A stretch of 64,000 nucleotides of DNA from the NCBI GenBank assembly GCA_030737875.1, contig CM060922.1, forward strand, positions 324,231,956 to 324,295,955, written 5' to 3'. The position numbers were made by a program, and so were the translations under genes. The DNA comes from Allium sativum (Eukaryota > Streptophyta > Magnoliopsida > Asparagales > Amaryllidaceae). Positions 10,923-22,392 of the stretch are shown here, piece after piece. The first letter of the stretch is position 1, and every line of letters starts with the position of its first letter. Under the pieces are notes generated by a model. It did no database searches and was not told where the DNA came from. It saw only the letters and a list, made by a program, of their open reading frames with translations.

Positions 10923-12869
10923 TGTAACAACCCGGAAAATCCGAACCAATTTGAAAATTTTATTTTGGCAATTTTAATGAATTTTGAATATTTAAAATGA
11001 TTTATTTTAAATAATAACGACGAGAAATTTATTCTGAATAGAATTAGAACGGAAATATTTATATAAATTGAAATTAGAATATAATTTTTTTTATTATAAA
11101 AGGAATTGGAAATGGCACGGTAGTTTGAAAATTCGATTTCAAATTTCAAATGAGTGTACAGGATTCAAAATAAACCAAATTTTAGTGAAACCAAAAATAT
11201 TTGAATCTGTTTGAAAATGTCTTTCCAACGAATCCGAAAATTTGAAATTTCATAGCAGGAATAAAAAGTTATGTCCCGTTGAAAATTCAGAATAATCACT
11301 ATGGAAATATAGCCCTTAAAAATAACCATTTTGCAAACGACCTCCGTTTTCGATGAAACCAATATATGAGCGTGGCGCATTTAAACGCGTTTGACTAATT
11401 TCAGTTGAATTTTATCGACTAGAAAATGGCCATTTTTCAAACGGTCTTCAAATTCGATGAAATTAGTTTTGTTAGGACCGTATCGTCAAAACAAAGCTAG
11501 AAATAATTTTTCTGAAATTTTTAGAGTTTGTATGTAGTCCCGGCTAACTAAAATGTGCGTTTAAATTAAATTTATATTGATTTATATTTTAATTTAAATA
11601 AAAACTGATCAAAATGATAGAACTAGGTTAAGAAACATATCCCATTGTGTTCGGAATGAGGGTAATAAGCTAGGAGCGACAGTCGTTGGGATTGATTTGG
11701 AGTTTTGGCATTATACAGGATATTTTGCGAATTAATGATTTAAAAAATATAAAAATATGGGTCAAAACCCTAATCTCAACACAATAGGCGGTCAAACGTT
11801 TGACCCGTCGTCACCCACGATCCGAAAGCGGAAATCACTCCCGATTAAAGCCCCTTCGATCTTGAAATCTATGCAATGAATCCAATAATTTTCTGATGAG
11901 AAATTGAAGAGCACTTCATGATCTTGAAATCCAACGGTTGAGATCTAAAACCTTTTTGTTTTGGGCGTGAATTTCCGCCTCGAACTGGGCTCGTTCGCAC
12001 GAGCTTTCCCATCGCCGTGGGGCCTCGAGTTGGCCTCCCTCCCTGGCGGTGGTAGGCGGCGCCACCCCCTTCATGTCATAACCTCCGATCCCCTTCCGGT
12101 CAAGCGTTGCAACGGCTGTTTGGAGCCCTAGATGTCGAGCTCTAATTGGGTTAGTTCCAGGAAGTATACAGGTGGAAGAAGGATTAGCCAAGTTGATTAT
12201 TTCCTTAATTAATTTAGTTAATTCTTTATTTAATTATACAATGTATTGATGGCCGTATCTTTGTGAAACGGAATCAGAAATCAGTGAAACGAGTTGCTTT
12301 GGAACCGTCTTGAAGAGCACTACATTTCAGGACCGACTAGATCAAAAACGGAGCAAATCAGAATTTCAAGCAAATTCAAATCCAAATAGAACTGAAATCA
12401 TCATTTAAAGACTGAAGGAGTGGAAACTGACTATGAGAACTTCTCACTTTAATTTATTTTCTAGTTAGAAATATATACTAGGATGAAGACGGTGCTTAGC
12501 AGCACCCGACACCGTCGTCCACAGACCATGGACGACTTGCTTGATTTGATTGTGCTGTGAAAATTGTTTGTAATGTGAAATGGAATGTATAAAATATTCA
12601 TGTGTTGAATAAAGTTTTAGAACAATAAAAATATCATTTTTATTGCATAAACGAATTATATAAAATATTCATGAGACGAAATAAATATTTTATAGTTAAA
12701 AATATAATTTTTAACTTGGATATGAATAAAATTAAATAAATATTTTTAATTTGGAAGATATATATATCATTATTCCAATACGATGTTTGTTGAGTTCAGA
12801 ATTTGATGTTGAATATAAGCCAATATATTTTCTATTCAGAGCCTTGTATTTAATATCAAATAGGATTTT

Positions 12870-13765
12870 GGGTTTGTCGTGAATGGTGTCTTCACTAACA
12901 CTGTTCTTAAACCTAGTTGAGAAAAGTTTAATTTTTTTCATTAATATTTAATGAAGTTTACCAATTAATTAACATTTAATTGGAATTGAATTGAAATTGT
13001 TTTTTGCGTTTATCGTGAACGGTGTTTAGATAGCACTTGTTCTTTAACCCGATCAACAATTGAATGAGATTTTGGGTTTGTCGTGAATGGTATCTTTAAT
13101 AATACTGTTCTTAAACCCAATGGAGTCAAGGAAATTAGAAACTAACTGGAGATTAGCTAAGTTGAATGGTTTACTGGGTATTGATCTGATATTGGTTTCG
13201 GCCTTCAGGATTAATACTTAGGGAATTGTTCTCTTACTAATTTACGGTTAGAGACTGATCGAATGGTGTCTTCATTAACTCTGTTCTGAAACCCCGTATG
13301 AAAAGAAAAAGTCTTTTAACTAAGATTTAAAGAAGAATTACCAATTAATTAAACATTTAATTGTAATTGAAGTGGACTGTGAATTGGGTTTATTGTGAAC
13401 TATGTTTTTAACGACATTCGTTCTTTAACCCGATTCACAGTGAAATATGATTTGGAATTTATAAATCTTTTAATTGAGATTTAAGGGAAATTCCTAAACA
13501 AAAAATTTTTAGTTTAATAAAATAAATTGGAATGGAATGGAATTCGATTCGGTAATAATCGAAGTGAACTTCTGTGGAGGAAGACTGTTACTATATATGG
13601 AATTTAAGAGGCTTTGCCGTTATTCCATTTATATTATCAGTTGGATATGGAAGTTTATATCGATTATATATATTGATCTGTTTTCCGTGAAGATTCCATA
13701 ATTAATGGAATGGGATTTTGGGTTTATCGTGAACTGTGTTTTAAATGACATTAGTTCTTTAACCC
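12870..13765 (+). repeat. Six-fold dispersed hairpin module inside the giant LTR
   Basis: A module of about 45 bp recurs at 12,870, 13,008, 13,074, about 13,250, 13,386 and 13,720. Its left half reads gGGTTTrTCGTGAAcgGTGT and its right half aaCACtrTTCTTTAAACCC. The halves are partly complementary (GGGTTT with AAACCC; GAA with TTC; GTGT with ACAC). The order is kept in the 3' LTR (20,165-20,745, 30,068-30,118) and in reverse in B (25,800-26,060). Confidence 0.7.
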
Positions 13766-13913
13766 AGTTAAAGGTAAGATTAATTTCTTAACTTTGAATA
13801 AAAATTAGGTAATGATTTTTGAGATTAAAACTGGAATTTTAATAAATCTTTAAATAGATTGAAAAAGAGGATGTGATAATTTAAATTATCAAATTCGGGA
13901 AATGATCGGGAAT

Positions 13914-14036
13914 GGAGTAGCACCGGTTTTTCTCCAAGCGATAGTTAAATCTTTAATTAGATTTGATCGTGAAATGGTAATTAACTTTACCGATAACATA
14001 GTGGTGTTAGATACGAAGTATCTCCAGTTTTGCTTC
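13914..14036 (+). other. ACCAGTT-loop hairpin pair, A 5' LTR
   Basis: Hairpin 1 (13,914-13,935): stem GGAG/CTCC, loop with CACCGGTT. Hairpin 2 (14,015-14,036): stem GAAG/CTTC plus a T.G and an A-T pair, loop with CTCCAGTT. The loop resembles that in the other copies while the stem differs. Confidence 0.6.
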
Positions 14037-15893
14037 ATGGGATGAATAGGTTGGGATTGGGAAATTAAACAAATGATTACTTTGGTAAGGTTCGCTAATC
14101 CCGACTAGTTTGGATAAACCATAATTTGGTTTGAATTGATATCCAAAGGAAGATTAAAGAATAAATTTAAAGAATTTATCTTTGATAAAATTAATAGGAA
14201 CCTTTCCCAAAGGATATGAATATTTAAATAAAAGAATATTCATAATTGCAATGAGGCATATGTTGCGTTTTTTCATTGCACATCTTTATTATATACGCGA
14301 GTTATTCGGAAAGACCGGGTTTATCCCATTCTGAATAAATGAATCGGCGATGAGTCGACGATGAAGACGGTGGTTGAAGACCGGAGGTCTTCACATTGTT
14401 TGGATGATTATTGATGTCTTGATTGGGCTGTACACCCAAGACAAGGTAATAAGTAGTGATCGTCCAGACGTACTTGGAGATCGACCAGATATGCGAGGAC
14501 CTCTCACCTGTATTGGACATATGGGATGAGGAATAAGGTGCCTCCGGTTTCGTTCAGACCCAGAACGAACTTGTAAATGGATGTGTGTCTAACATCGGAT
14601 TTCATTCTGTGTGATTGATAGACATCAGTTGCATAGCGTGAATTGCTTGTGTGGCATGCTGGGATGCAAATGATCAAGGCTTCTGTTGAAAAGAAGAGTC
14701 TTGTGGTTGATGATCAAAGCACGGCTTTAATATAGCATAGCTTTGTGTAGCATTAATTCGCGAGCCACGCACCCCGGTGTGAACCAGAAACGGGAGAGGA
14801 CCTCAGGGAGGGCATGTGTATCCTTCTAGCTAGAGTGGTGTCTGGGTTTTGCATGCCCGGATGTTTTACTTATGTGGATGATGGATAGCGAGGCGCCTCG
14901 GATATATCGGCACTGCGGGGCCGATGGATGATATGGTCTTTATACAGACCAGATTTACATACCATAGGGTGTGGAAACTTAGTGTTCAGGCATTTTAATC
15001 CATATCGAGTGGACCAGCCCTGACGATCTAAAGGCTTGATTGAGTACTTGCCTGAGGCTCAGGCTAGAGAGTCTCGAAGCGGCAAGGATGATCCCTTGCC
15101 TTGGTTCACAGATGTAAATCCAACTTCCAATACGTGACATTTCGGTTTTGATTTGTAGAACCTAGTATTGGCGACATGATGTATGGTACCCATGCCGTCT
15201 AGGATTGATACATTTATATTTGAAGTTGTTTTATACACTATGCACTTATAATAGTATATAATGATTTGTTTTAAACGTACCGAGCATGTTTGGCTATTAT
15301 AAGGGAAAACCCTATCCTCCGGCTTGCGTTGCATTGTTTGATGGGACTTGGGTCTTATAATAGCTTCATTTTTCCAAAAAGCATTGCGCTGTTTGTTATA
15401 TGCACTGGTATTCTTGGGAGGAAACCCGTTCCGTGTTATACGGCGTGGTCCCTTGATTTACTTTATTTTAAAGTAAAGTTTTAAATAACAGTTTTAGTTT
15501 TCACACCGGTCACATGACTGACCTGGAGTTTATTGTTTTTAACCTAAACTCTGGGTGCCCCTATTTTCCACACGGGTAGCAAGTAGTTTTTGTTTTGCAG
15601 ATTTATATTCATAGGATCCTGATTACAGCTGGAATGATATTCAGAAAGCTCTGTATCTGTTTATTCCTTTCAGTTGTGTTTGTATTAGTTTTCCGTTGCT
15701 ATGTATTTAAATGTAACCTTAAATCTCTGATATTTATCGAATGTATATTATTTATTCATACTCTGTTATATTCTTGTATTATGATGGAATTGTTGTAATA
15801 AGCAATGAAATGTTCTTCTGTTTGTGTTCTGATTTGTCGTGTTCTCAACTCAATCCGGGCTTTCCTTTACGGGGAAGTTTGGGTTGCTTCATT

Positions 15894-15905
15894 TGGTATT
15901 AGAGC
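15894..15905 (+). promoter_or_regulatory. Primer binding site of element A
   Basis: TGGTATTAGAGC, two bases after the LTR end. It differs by one base from the initiator-Met tRNA complement TGGTATCAGAGC kept in C. Confidence 0.85.
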
Positions 15906-16918
15906 TTTGGTTTACAGAGCTCGAGAACAAGGCACATTAGAACCGAACGAAAGAATTCATCAGAGATTGGATTAGTAATATCCAATGAGAATGACTCGTT
16001 AGGATCAGCAGTATCCTAGAACGAGTGTTAAGAGGGATATTTTTAAAATAAAAATGAAAACAAATTTTGTTTTGAAATTTAAATCTTATTATTCGTATTT
16101 GAATGTTTATTTTATATTGAATTTGGGCAATTGAGTATATGGAGATTTTGAATACATGTGTAATTAACGTGTATTCGAAGTTAATATACTAGATAGATAT
16201 AAGATCACGCTCTCGTTGCCCAGAGATGATTCTGATGATAGTCGGTACATCATCAGAATTTGTGTTCGAGTTTCGAAAGTGGGATGTCTATATATTTCCA
16301 ATTGACTGGTGTGAGAACCAAAACATTGTTAGAATACATTGTTGTAAATTGGCATCAAAAACATGATTTTCTGTATATATATATATACATATATCAAAGT
16401 TATGAATTTGAAAATTTCTCCACTAATTGATTGATGTTTGTGTTGTATGAATATTCATTTAAATCAACATGTGAATGAAAGGTGAATTAGGCTAAATTGA
16501 ATCAAAATATTGAATTGAATTGAATTGAAAATTGTTTGCAATTGCATACATGTACATGCATTTATAATGGACATGTCATAGCAAGGAGGCTAGAGAAGAG
16601 GAATAAAATTGTATGCCCGACAACTAGGTACATGTTTACTGTATTTCTTGGGTTTGGATGATTTTATGAGCCGCTTGGCTTTTCCTTTTTCTTTTCGAGA
16701 TGAGAGGACCTATGTGGCAGTTTGGGGATTTTCTCGGTGCTCCCCGTACAGAGGAGGTTATGGCAAAAAAAATCGAAAATTTAGGGTGTTAGCCAAATTT
16801 TTGAAAAATTATAAATTCTTAAAAATTGAAAAGTTGAAGAATGAAAGCCAGAATGAAAGTTGAGTTGATTAGTTAAACAACTTTCAGCTCTGTTCCTTTT
16901 CGAGGACGAAAAGATTTT

Positions 16919-16930
16919 AAGTGGGGAAGA
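16919..16930 (+). promoter_or_regulatory. Polypurine tract of element A
   Basis: AAGTGGGGAAGA followed by T and the 3' LTR start TGTAACAACCC. Same position and style as AAGTGGGGGAG in C and AAGGGGGGAGAA in D. Confidence 0.85.
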
Positions 16931-16931
16931 T

Positions 16932-19900
16932 TGTAACAACCCGGAAATTCAGAACCAATTTAAAATTTTTATTTTCGCAATTTTAATGAATTTTGAATAT
17001 TTAAAATGATTTATTTTAAATAATAACGACGAGAAATTTATTCTGAATAGAATTAGAATGGAAATATTTATATAAATCGAAATTAGAATATAATTTTTTT
17101 ATTTTAATTGTAAAAGGAATTGGAAATGGCACGGTAGTTTGAAAATTTGATTTCAAATTTCAAATGAGTGTACAGGATTCAAAATAAACCTGATTTTAGT
17201 GAAACCGAAAATATTAAAATCTGTTTGAAAATGTCTTTCCAACGAATCCGAAAAATTGAAATTTCATAGCGGGAATAAAAAGTTATGTCTCGTTGAAAAT
17301 TCAGAATAGTCGCTATGGAAATATAACCCTTAAAAATAGCAATTTTGCAAATGACCTCTGTTTTCGATGAAACCACTTTTGTTGGATCCGAAATGTCAAA
17401 TTATTGCTAGTTTCCAATTTTCATATTTTTTGGGATTAATATATGAGTGTGGCGCATTTAAACGCGTTTGACCAATTTCAATTGAATTTAATCGACCAGA
17501 AAATGGCCATTTTTCAAATGGTCTTCAAATTCGACAAAATTTGTTTTGTTAGGACCGTATCGTCAAAACAAAGCTAGAAATAATTTTTCTGAAATTTTTA
17601 GAGTTAGTATGTGGTCCCGACAAATTAAAATGTACATTAAAATTAAATATATATTGATTAATATTTTAATTTAAAGAAAAACTGATCAAAACAATAGAAT
17701 TGGGTTACGAAACATATCCAATCGTGTTCTAAATGGGGATAATTAGCTAGGAGCGATAGTCGTTGGGTTTGATTTGGAGTTCGTGACATTATACAGGATA
17801 TTTTGCAAATTAAATAATTTAAAATATATATAAATATGGGTCAAAACCCTAATCTCAACACAATAAGAGGTCAAACTTTTGACCCGCCATCACCCACGAT
17901 CCAAAAGCGGAAATCGCTCCCGATTAAAACCCCTTCGATCTTGAAATCCATGCAATAAATCCAAAACTTTTCTGATAAGAAATTGAAGAGCACTTCATGA
18001 TCTTGAAATCCAATGGTTGAGATCTAAAACCGTGTTGTTTTGGGCGTGAATTTCCACCTCAAACTGGGCTCGTTCGCACGAGCTTTCCAATCGCCTTGGG
18101 GCCTCGAGTTGGCCAACCTCCCTGGCGGTGGTAGGCGGCGTCGCCCCCCTTCATGTCACAGCCTCCGATCCTCTTCCGGTCAAGCGTGGCAACGGCTGTT
18201 TGGAGCCCCAGATGTTAAGCTCTAATTGGGTTCGATCCAGGAAGTATACGGGTGGAAGAAGGATTAGCCAAGTTAATTATTTCCTTGATTAATTTAGTTA
18301 ATTCTTTATTTAATTATACAATGTATTGATGGTCGTATCTTTGTCATACGGAATCAGAAATCAGTGAAACGAGTTGCGTTGGAACCGTCTTGAAGAGCAC
18401 TACATTTCAGAATCGACTAGATCAAAAATGGAGAAAATTAGAATTTCAAGCAAATTCAAATACAAACAGAACTGAAATCATCATTTAAAGACTGACGGAG
18501 AGGAAACCGACTGTGAGAACTTCTCACTTTAATTTATTTTCTAGTTAGAAATATATACTAGGATGCGGACAATGCTTAGCACAGCCGGCACCGTCGTCCA
18601 CAGACCATGGACGACTTGTTTGATTTGATTGTGTTGTGAAAATTGTTTGTACTGTGAAATGAAATGTATAAAATATTCATGTGTTGAATAAAGTGTTAGA
18701 ACAATAAAAATATTATTTTTATTGCATAAATGAATTATATAAAATATTCATGAGACAAAATAAATATTTTATAGTTAAAAATTATATTTTTAACTTGTAT
18801 ATGAATAAAATTAATATTCATTTACAAATCAGACGATTTGTTTACGTACACACATTTGACTGATATGGATTGGGATGATATATTTTTTCACATCGCCCAA
18901 CTGCACAAATAATAATCAGTGTTTGTTGTTTGAAAACCCCACACGGGTATTGGGATGATATTAGACGTACACTAATCCCAATATTTAGTTGTATGTCAAT
19001 CGATGGGTTGACAGGCAGTCGTAAGCGTTAATTATCTATAATTAACGCTTATAGAGTTGTGTAATGCACTCTGGATGATGGTTGACTGTGTTTTTTTATT
19101 GTTGTGTACATGTGTGTATGAAATCCATATAAATAAAATTATATGGTAATTGACTGTGTCTAATTCCAATTCAGAATTAACGAATATTTTAAAATAATAT
19201 TCAGTGAATATTGAAATGTGAAGCCATGTTAAGTAGTTAAACGCCATTTTGACGTGAACAATATTTATATCGATTTTATTCATTTTTATAATGAATAACG
19301 AAAAAGAAGTGATTTCAAAATCTAATGTTTTAAAAATACTATCATTTATATATCGATGATATGGAGTATTAATTTTTGATTTGAAATTCAATATGAAGTT
19401 GAAATCATTTTGAAAACGAATTTAAAACGATTTATAAAATACATTTTAAGTGGAAATTGACGAAATATATATATATATATATTATATGTATATATATAAT
19501 GGCCTGAATAGAATGCGCCGCGCCGCGGCGGTTCGCGAATTTCGACCGTTGACTTCGAATGGACATTACGGGAGATCCGACCATCAAAATCTCCTAAAAC
19601 CGAGACCGTTCGGTTCGTATTGGAAAGAGCTTTCTAAAGAATACAAGAAATTTGAAATCTAACGGTTGGATTTGGAAATATGTGCAAATCAAATTTGGAA
19701 AAGGTCGTTGTAAGTGCAGTTCGATGGCCGTTTACAGAAATCGACTGTACGGGCCCTGGTAAAATTATTAAAAATATCAATAATTTGTGTAAAATCATAA
19801 TAAATGATTTGGAAAAAATTGAGATGAAAAATTCCATATTTGAAAAGATAAAAATATATTTTTATCGAAATGAACTAGTTATGAACTAGAATTATAATCA

Positions 19901-20915
19901 ATATTTTTAAATAAATAAATTGGATTTGAAATGATTTTAAAAATAACCAGAATTTCCAATATATGGATTGGAATGGATTTGAATCGAAATTATCTTTGGA
20001 ATATTTCAATATTGGATTTCGTGATTATACGGATATTGTGGAGGAATTTGGAAGATATATATATACATTATTCCAATACGATGTTTGTTGAGTTCAGAAT
20101 TTGATGTTGAATATAAGCCAATATATTTTCTATTCAGAGCCTTGTATTTAATATCAAATGGGATTTTGGGTTTGTCGTGAATGGTGTCTTCACTAACACT
20201 GTTCTTAAACCTAGTTGAGAGAAGATTAAATTTTTTTATTAAGATTTAATGAAGTTTACCAATTAATTAACATTTAATTGGAATTGAATTGAAATTGTTT
20301 TTTGGGTTTATCGTGAACGGTGTTTTAGATAACACTTATTCTTTAACCCGATCAACAATTGAATGAGATTTTGGGTTTGTCGTGAATGATATCTTTAATA
20401 ATACTGTTTTTAAAACCAATGGAGTCAAGGAAATTAGAAACTAACTGGAGATTAGCTAAGTTGAATGGTTTACTGGGTATTGATCTGATATTGGTTTCGG
20501 CCTTCAGGATTAATACTTAGGGAATTGTTCTCTTACTAATTTACGGTTAGAGACTGATCGAATGGTGTCTTCATTAACTCTGTTCTGAAACCCCGTATGA
20601 AAAGAAAAAGTCTTTTAACTAAGATTTAAAGAAGAATTGCCAAATAATTAAACATTTAATTGGAATTGAAATGGAATGTGAATTGGGTTTATTGTGAACT
20701 GTGTTTTTAACGACATTCGTTCTTTAACCCGATTCACAGTGAAATATGATTTGGAATTTATAAATATTTTAACTAAGATTTAAGGGACATTACCAAAGAA
20801 AACTTTTCCAGTTTAATAAAATAAATTGGAATGGAACGGAATTCGATTCGGTAATAATCGAAGTGAACTTCTGCGGAGGAAGACTGTTACTGTATATGGA
20901 ATTTAAGAGGCTTTG
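16932..20915 (+). repeat. 3' LTR of element A, left part
   Basis: Direct copy of 10,923-13,618 that additionally contains the 1.23 kb (18,815-20,044) missing from the 5' LTR. In that extra part there is a perfect 14-bp stem with a 2-base loop (19,022-19,051, arms TAAGCGTTAATTAT and its complement) and a GC-rich patch (19,514-19,540). It ends at the duplication CTTTG (20,911-20,915), where B starts. Confidence 0.9.
19022..19051. other. Perfect 14-bp-stem hairpin in the giant LTR
   Basis: Arms of 14 bp (TAAGCGTTAATTAT and its exact complement) are separated by CT. The counterpart in B (about 27,400-27,435) is only partly complementary. Confidence 0.7.
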
Positions 20916-21813
20916 TGTAACGACTCGAACTTCCCCGTGAAGGAAAGCACGGATTGCTTTGAGGACAAGACCAATCAGAACACAAATAGATGAACATTTC
21001 ATTGTTTATAACAACAATTCCATCAGAATACACGAATATACAGAGTATGAATAAATAAAATACATACGATAAATATCAGAGATTACAATAAATTAATAGC
21101 AACTGAAAAACAATACAAAACACAACTGAAAGTAACACACGGGTACAGAGCTTTCCGAGCATCGTTCCAGTTGTAAATCAGGATCCTATGAATATAAATC
21201 TGCAAAACCAAAACTACTAGCTGCTCGTGTGGAAAATAGGGGCACCCAGAGTTTAGGTTAAAACAATAAACTCCAGGTCAGTCATGTGACTGGTGTGAGA
21301 ACTAAAACAGTTATTAATCTTTATTTTAAAGTTAGGTAAATCAAGGGACCACGCCGTATAACACAGAACGGGTTTCCTCCTAAGAATACCAGCGCATAAA
21401 ACAAACAGCGCAATGCTAAATAAAGAAAAATGAAGCTATTATAAGACCTCGGTCCCATCACACAATGCAACGCAAGCCGGAGGATAGGGTTTTCCCTTAT
21501 AATAGCCAAAGAATGCTTGATACGTTTAAAAACACATTATTTTGATATTACTATATCCTATCAGACCTATATAATGGTCTGTACGTCGGCTCACATAGTG
21601 CCAGTTATCGACCATATATTCGAGGCTCCTCGCATTCCAACAACCACACAGGTGAAAAGTATATAAATGTCAGCCAGTTTAAGCACTGACACCACCACTA
21701 GCTAGAAAGAAACGTCGTGCTCTCCCTGCAGTCACTATCCCGTTTTTGACTCATACCAAGGTGTGAGGCTCGCGAGTTAACGCTATACACAAAGCTGCGC
21801 CACACAGGCCGTG

Positions 21814-22142
21814 TGTAAAAACCCGTAACTTCCCCGTAAAGGAAAGCGTCGGATAGTACGAGAACAAGCCACAACAGAACGCATACAGAAGAACATTTCA
21901 TTGTATATTCAATTGAAATTAGAAATCGAATTTTCGAACTACCGCGCCATTTTCAATTCTATTTATAATTATATATAAATATTTATATTCTAACGACGAC
22001 GTATATAATATATACGTTCGATTTATATTCAAAATAAATTTCTCGTCGATATTATTTAAAATAATTCATTTTAAATAATCAAAATTCGCTAAAATTGCCA
22101 CAATAAAAATTTTAAACTGGCCCAGATTTTCGGGTTGTTACA
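21814..22142 (-). repeat. 3' LTR of element C (329 bp)
   Basis: Minus-strand start TGTAACAACCCGAAAATC, end GGGTTTTTACA. One mismatch to the other LTR. Confidence 0.95.
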
Positions 22143-22144
22143 AT

Positions 22145-22155
22145 CTCCCCCACTT
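22145..22155 (-). promoter_or_regulatory. Polypurine tract of element C
   Basis: AAGTGGGGGAG on the minus strand, two bases before the 3' LTR. Confidence 0.85.
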
Positions 22156-22392
22156 AAAACTTTTCATCCCCGAAAAGGAACGAAGTCGAAAGTGGTTTGA
22201 TTAATCAACTCTACGTTCGATCTGGCTTCCATTCTCCAACTTTTCAGTTTCTGAGAATTTTCAAAATTTCAAAAATTTGGCTAACACCCTAAATTTTCGA
22301 AAAATTTCGCCATAACCTCCCCTGCACCGGGAGCATCGGGGAATTTCAAATAGCTTCCCCGGTCCTTCAGATCTCAAAAAGAAAAAGAAAAG

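Larger units (their letters stand above)
10923..15891 (+). repeat. 5' LTR of element A (4,969 bp)
   Basis: Directly repeated at 16,932-20,915 plus 29,970-32,236. Compared with the 3' copy it lacks about 1.23 kb (the counterpart of 18,815-20,044). Solo LTR B has that segment, so this is a deletion here. Contents in order are an AT-rich start; a GC-richer leader-like block (11,930-12,190); the module CCGACACCGTCGTCCACAG near 12,506; a six-fold hairpin repeat (12,870-13,765); the ACCAGTT hairpin pair (13,914-14,036); and a well-conserved 3' third (14,520-15,891) with GAGGCGCCTC. No ORF above about 90 codons is supported as a gene. Confidence 0.9.
15892..16931 (+). other. Internal domain of element A, non-coding
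   Basis: 1,040 bp between the LTRs. It begins with the PBS and ends with 'cgaggacgaaaagattttaa' and the PPT. It is homologous to the internal domain of C on the minus strand; for example 'gagaacaaggcacattagaacc' and 'cagcaaggaggctagag' have counterparts there. The one longer open frame (16,609-16,863, 84 codons) is lysine/asparagine-rich and is broken in C, so I do not call it a gene. No gag, protease, RT or integrase motif is present. Confidence 0.85.

Noticed and set aside
12480..12700. Hammerhead-ribozyme (retrozyme) core in the giant LTR
   Set aside because: Looked for CTGATGA...GAAA spacing; only weak partial matches such as CATGAGACGAAAT, without the needed helices.
16609..16863. 84-codon frame in A's internal domain as a possible accessory gene
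   Set aside because: The homologous stretch in C is broken by the inverted-repeat insertion and has no conserved frame.
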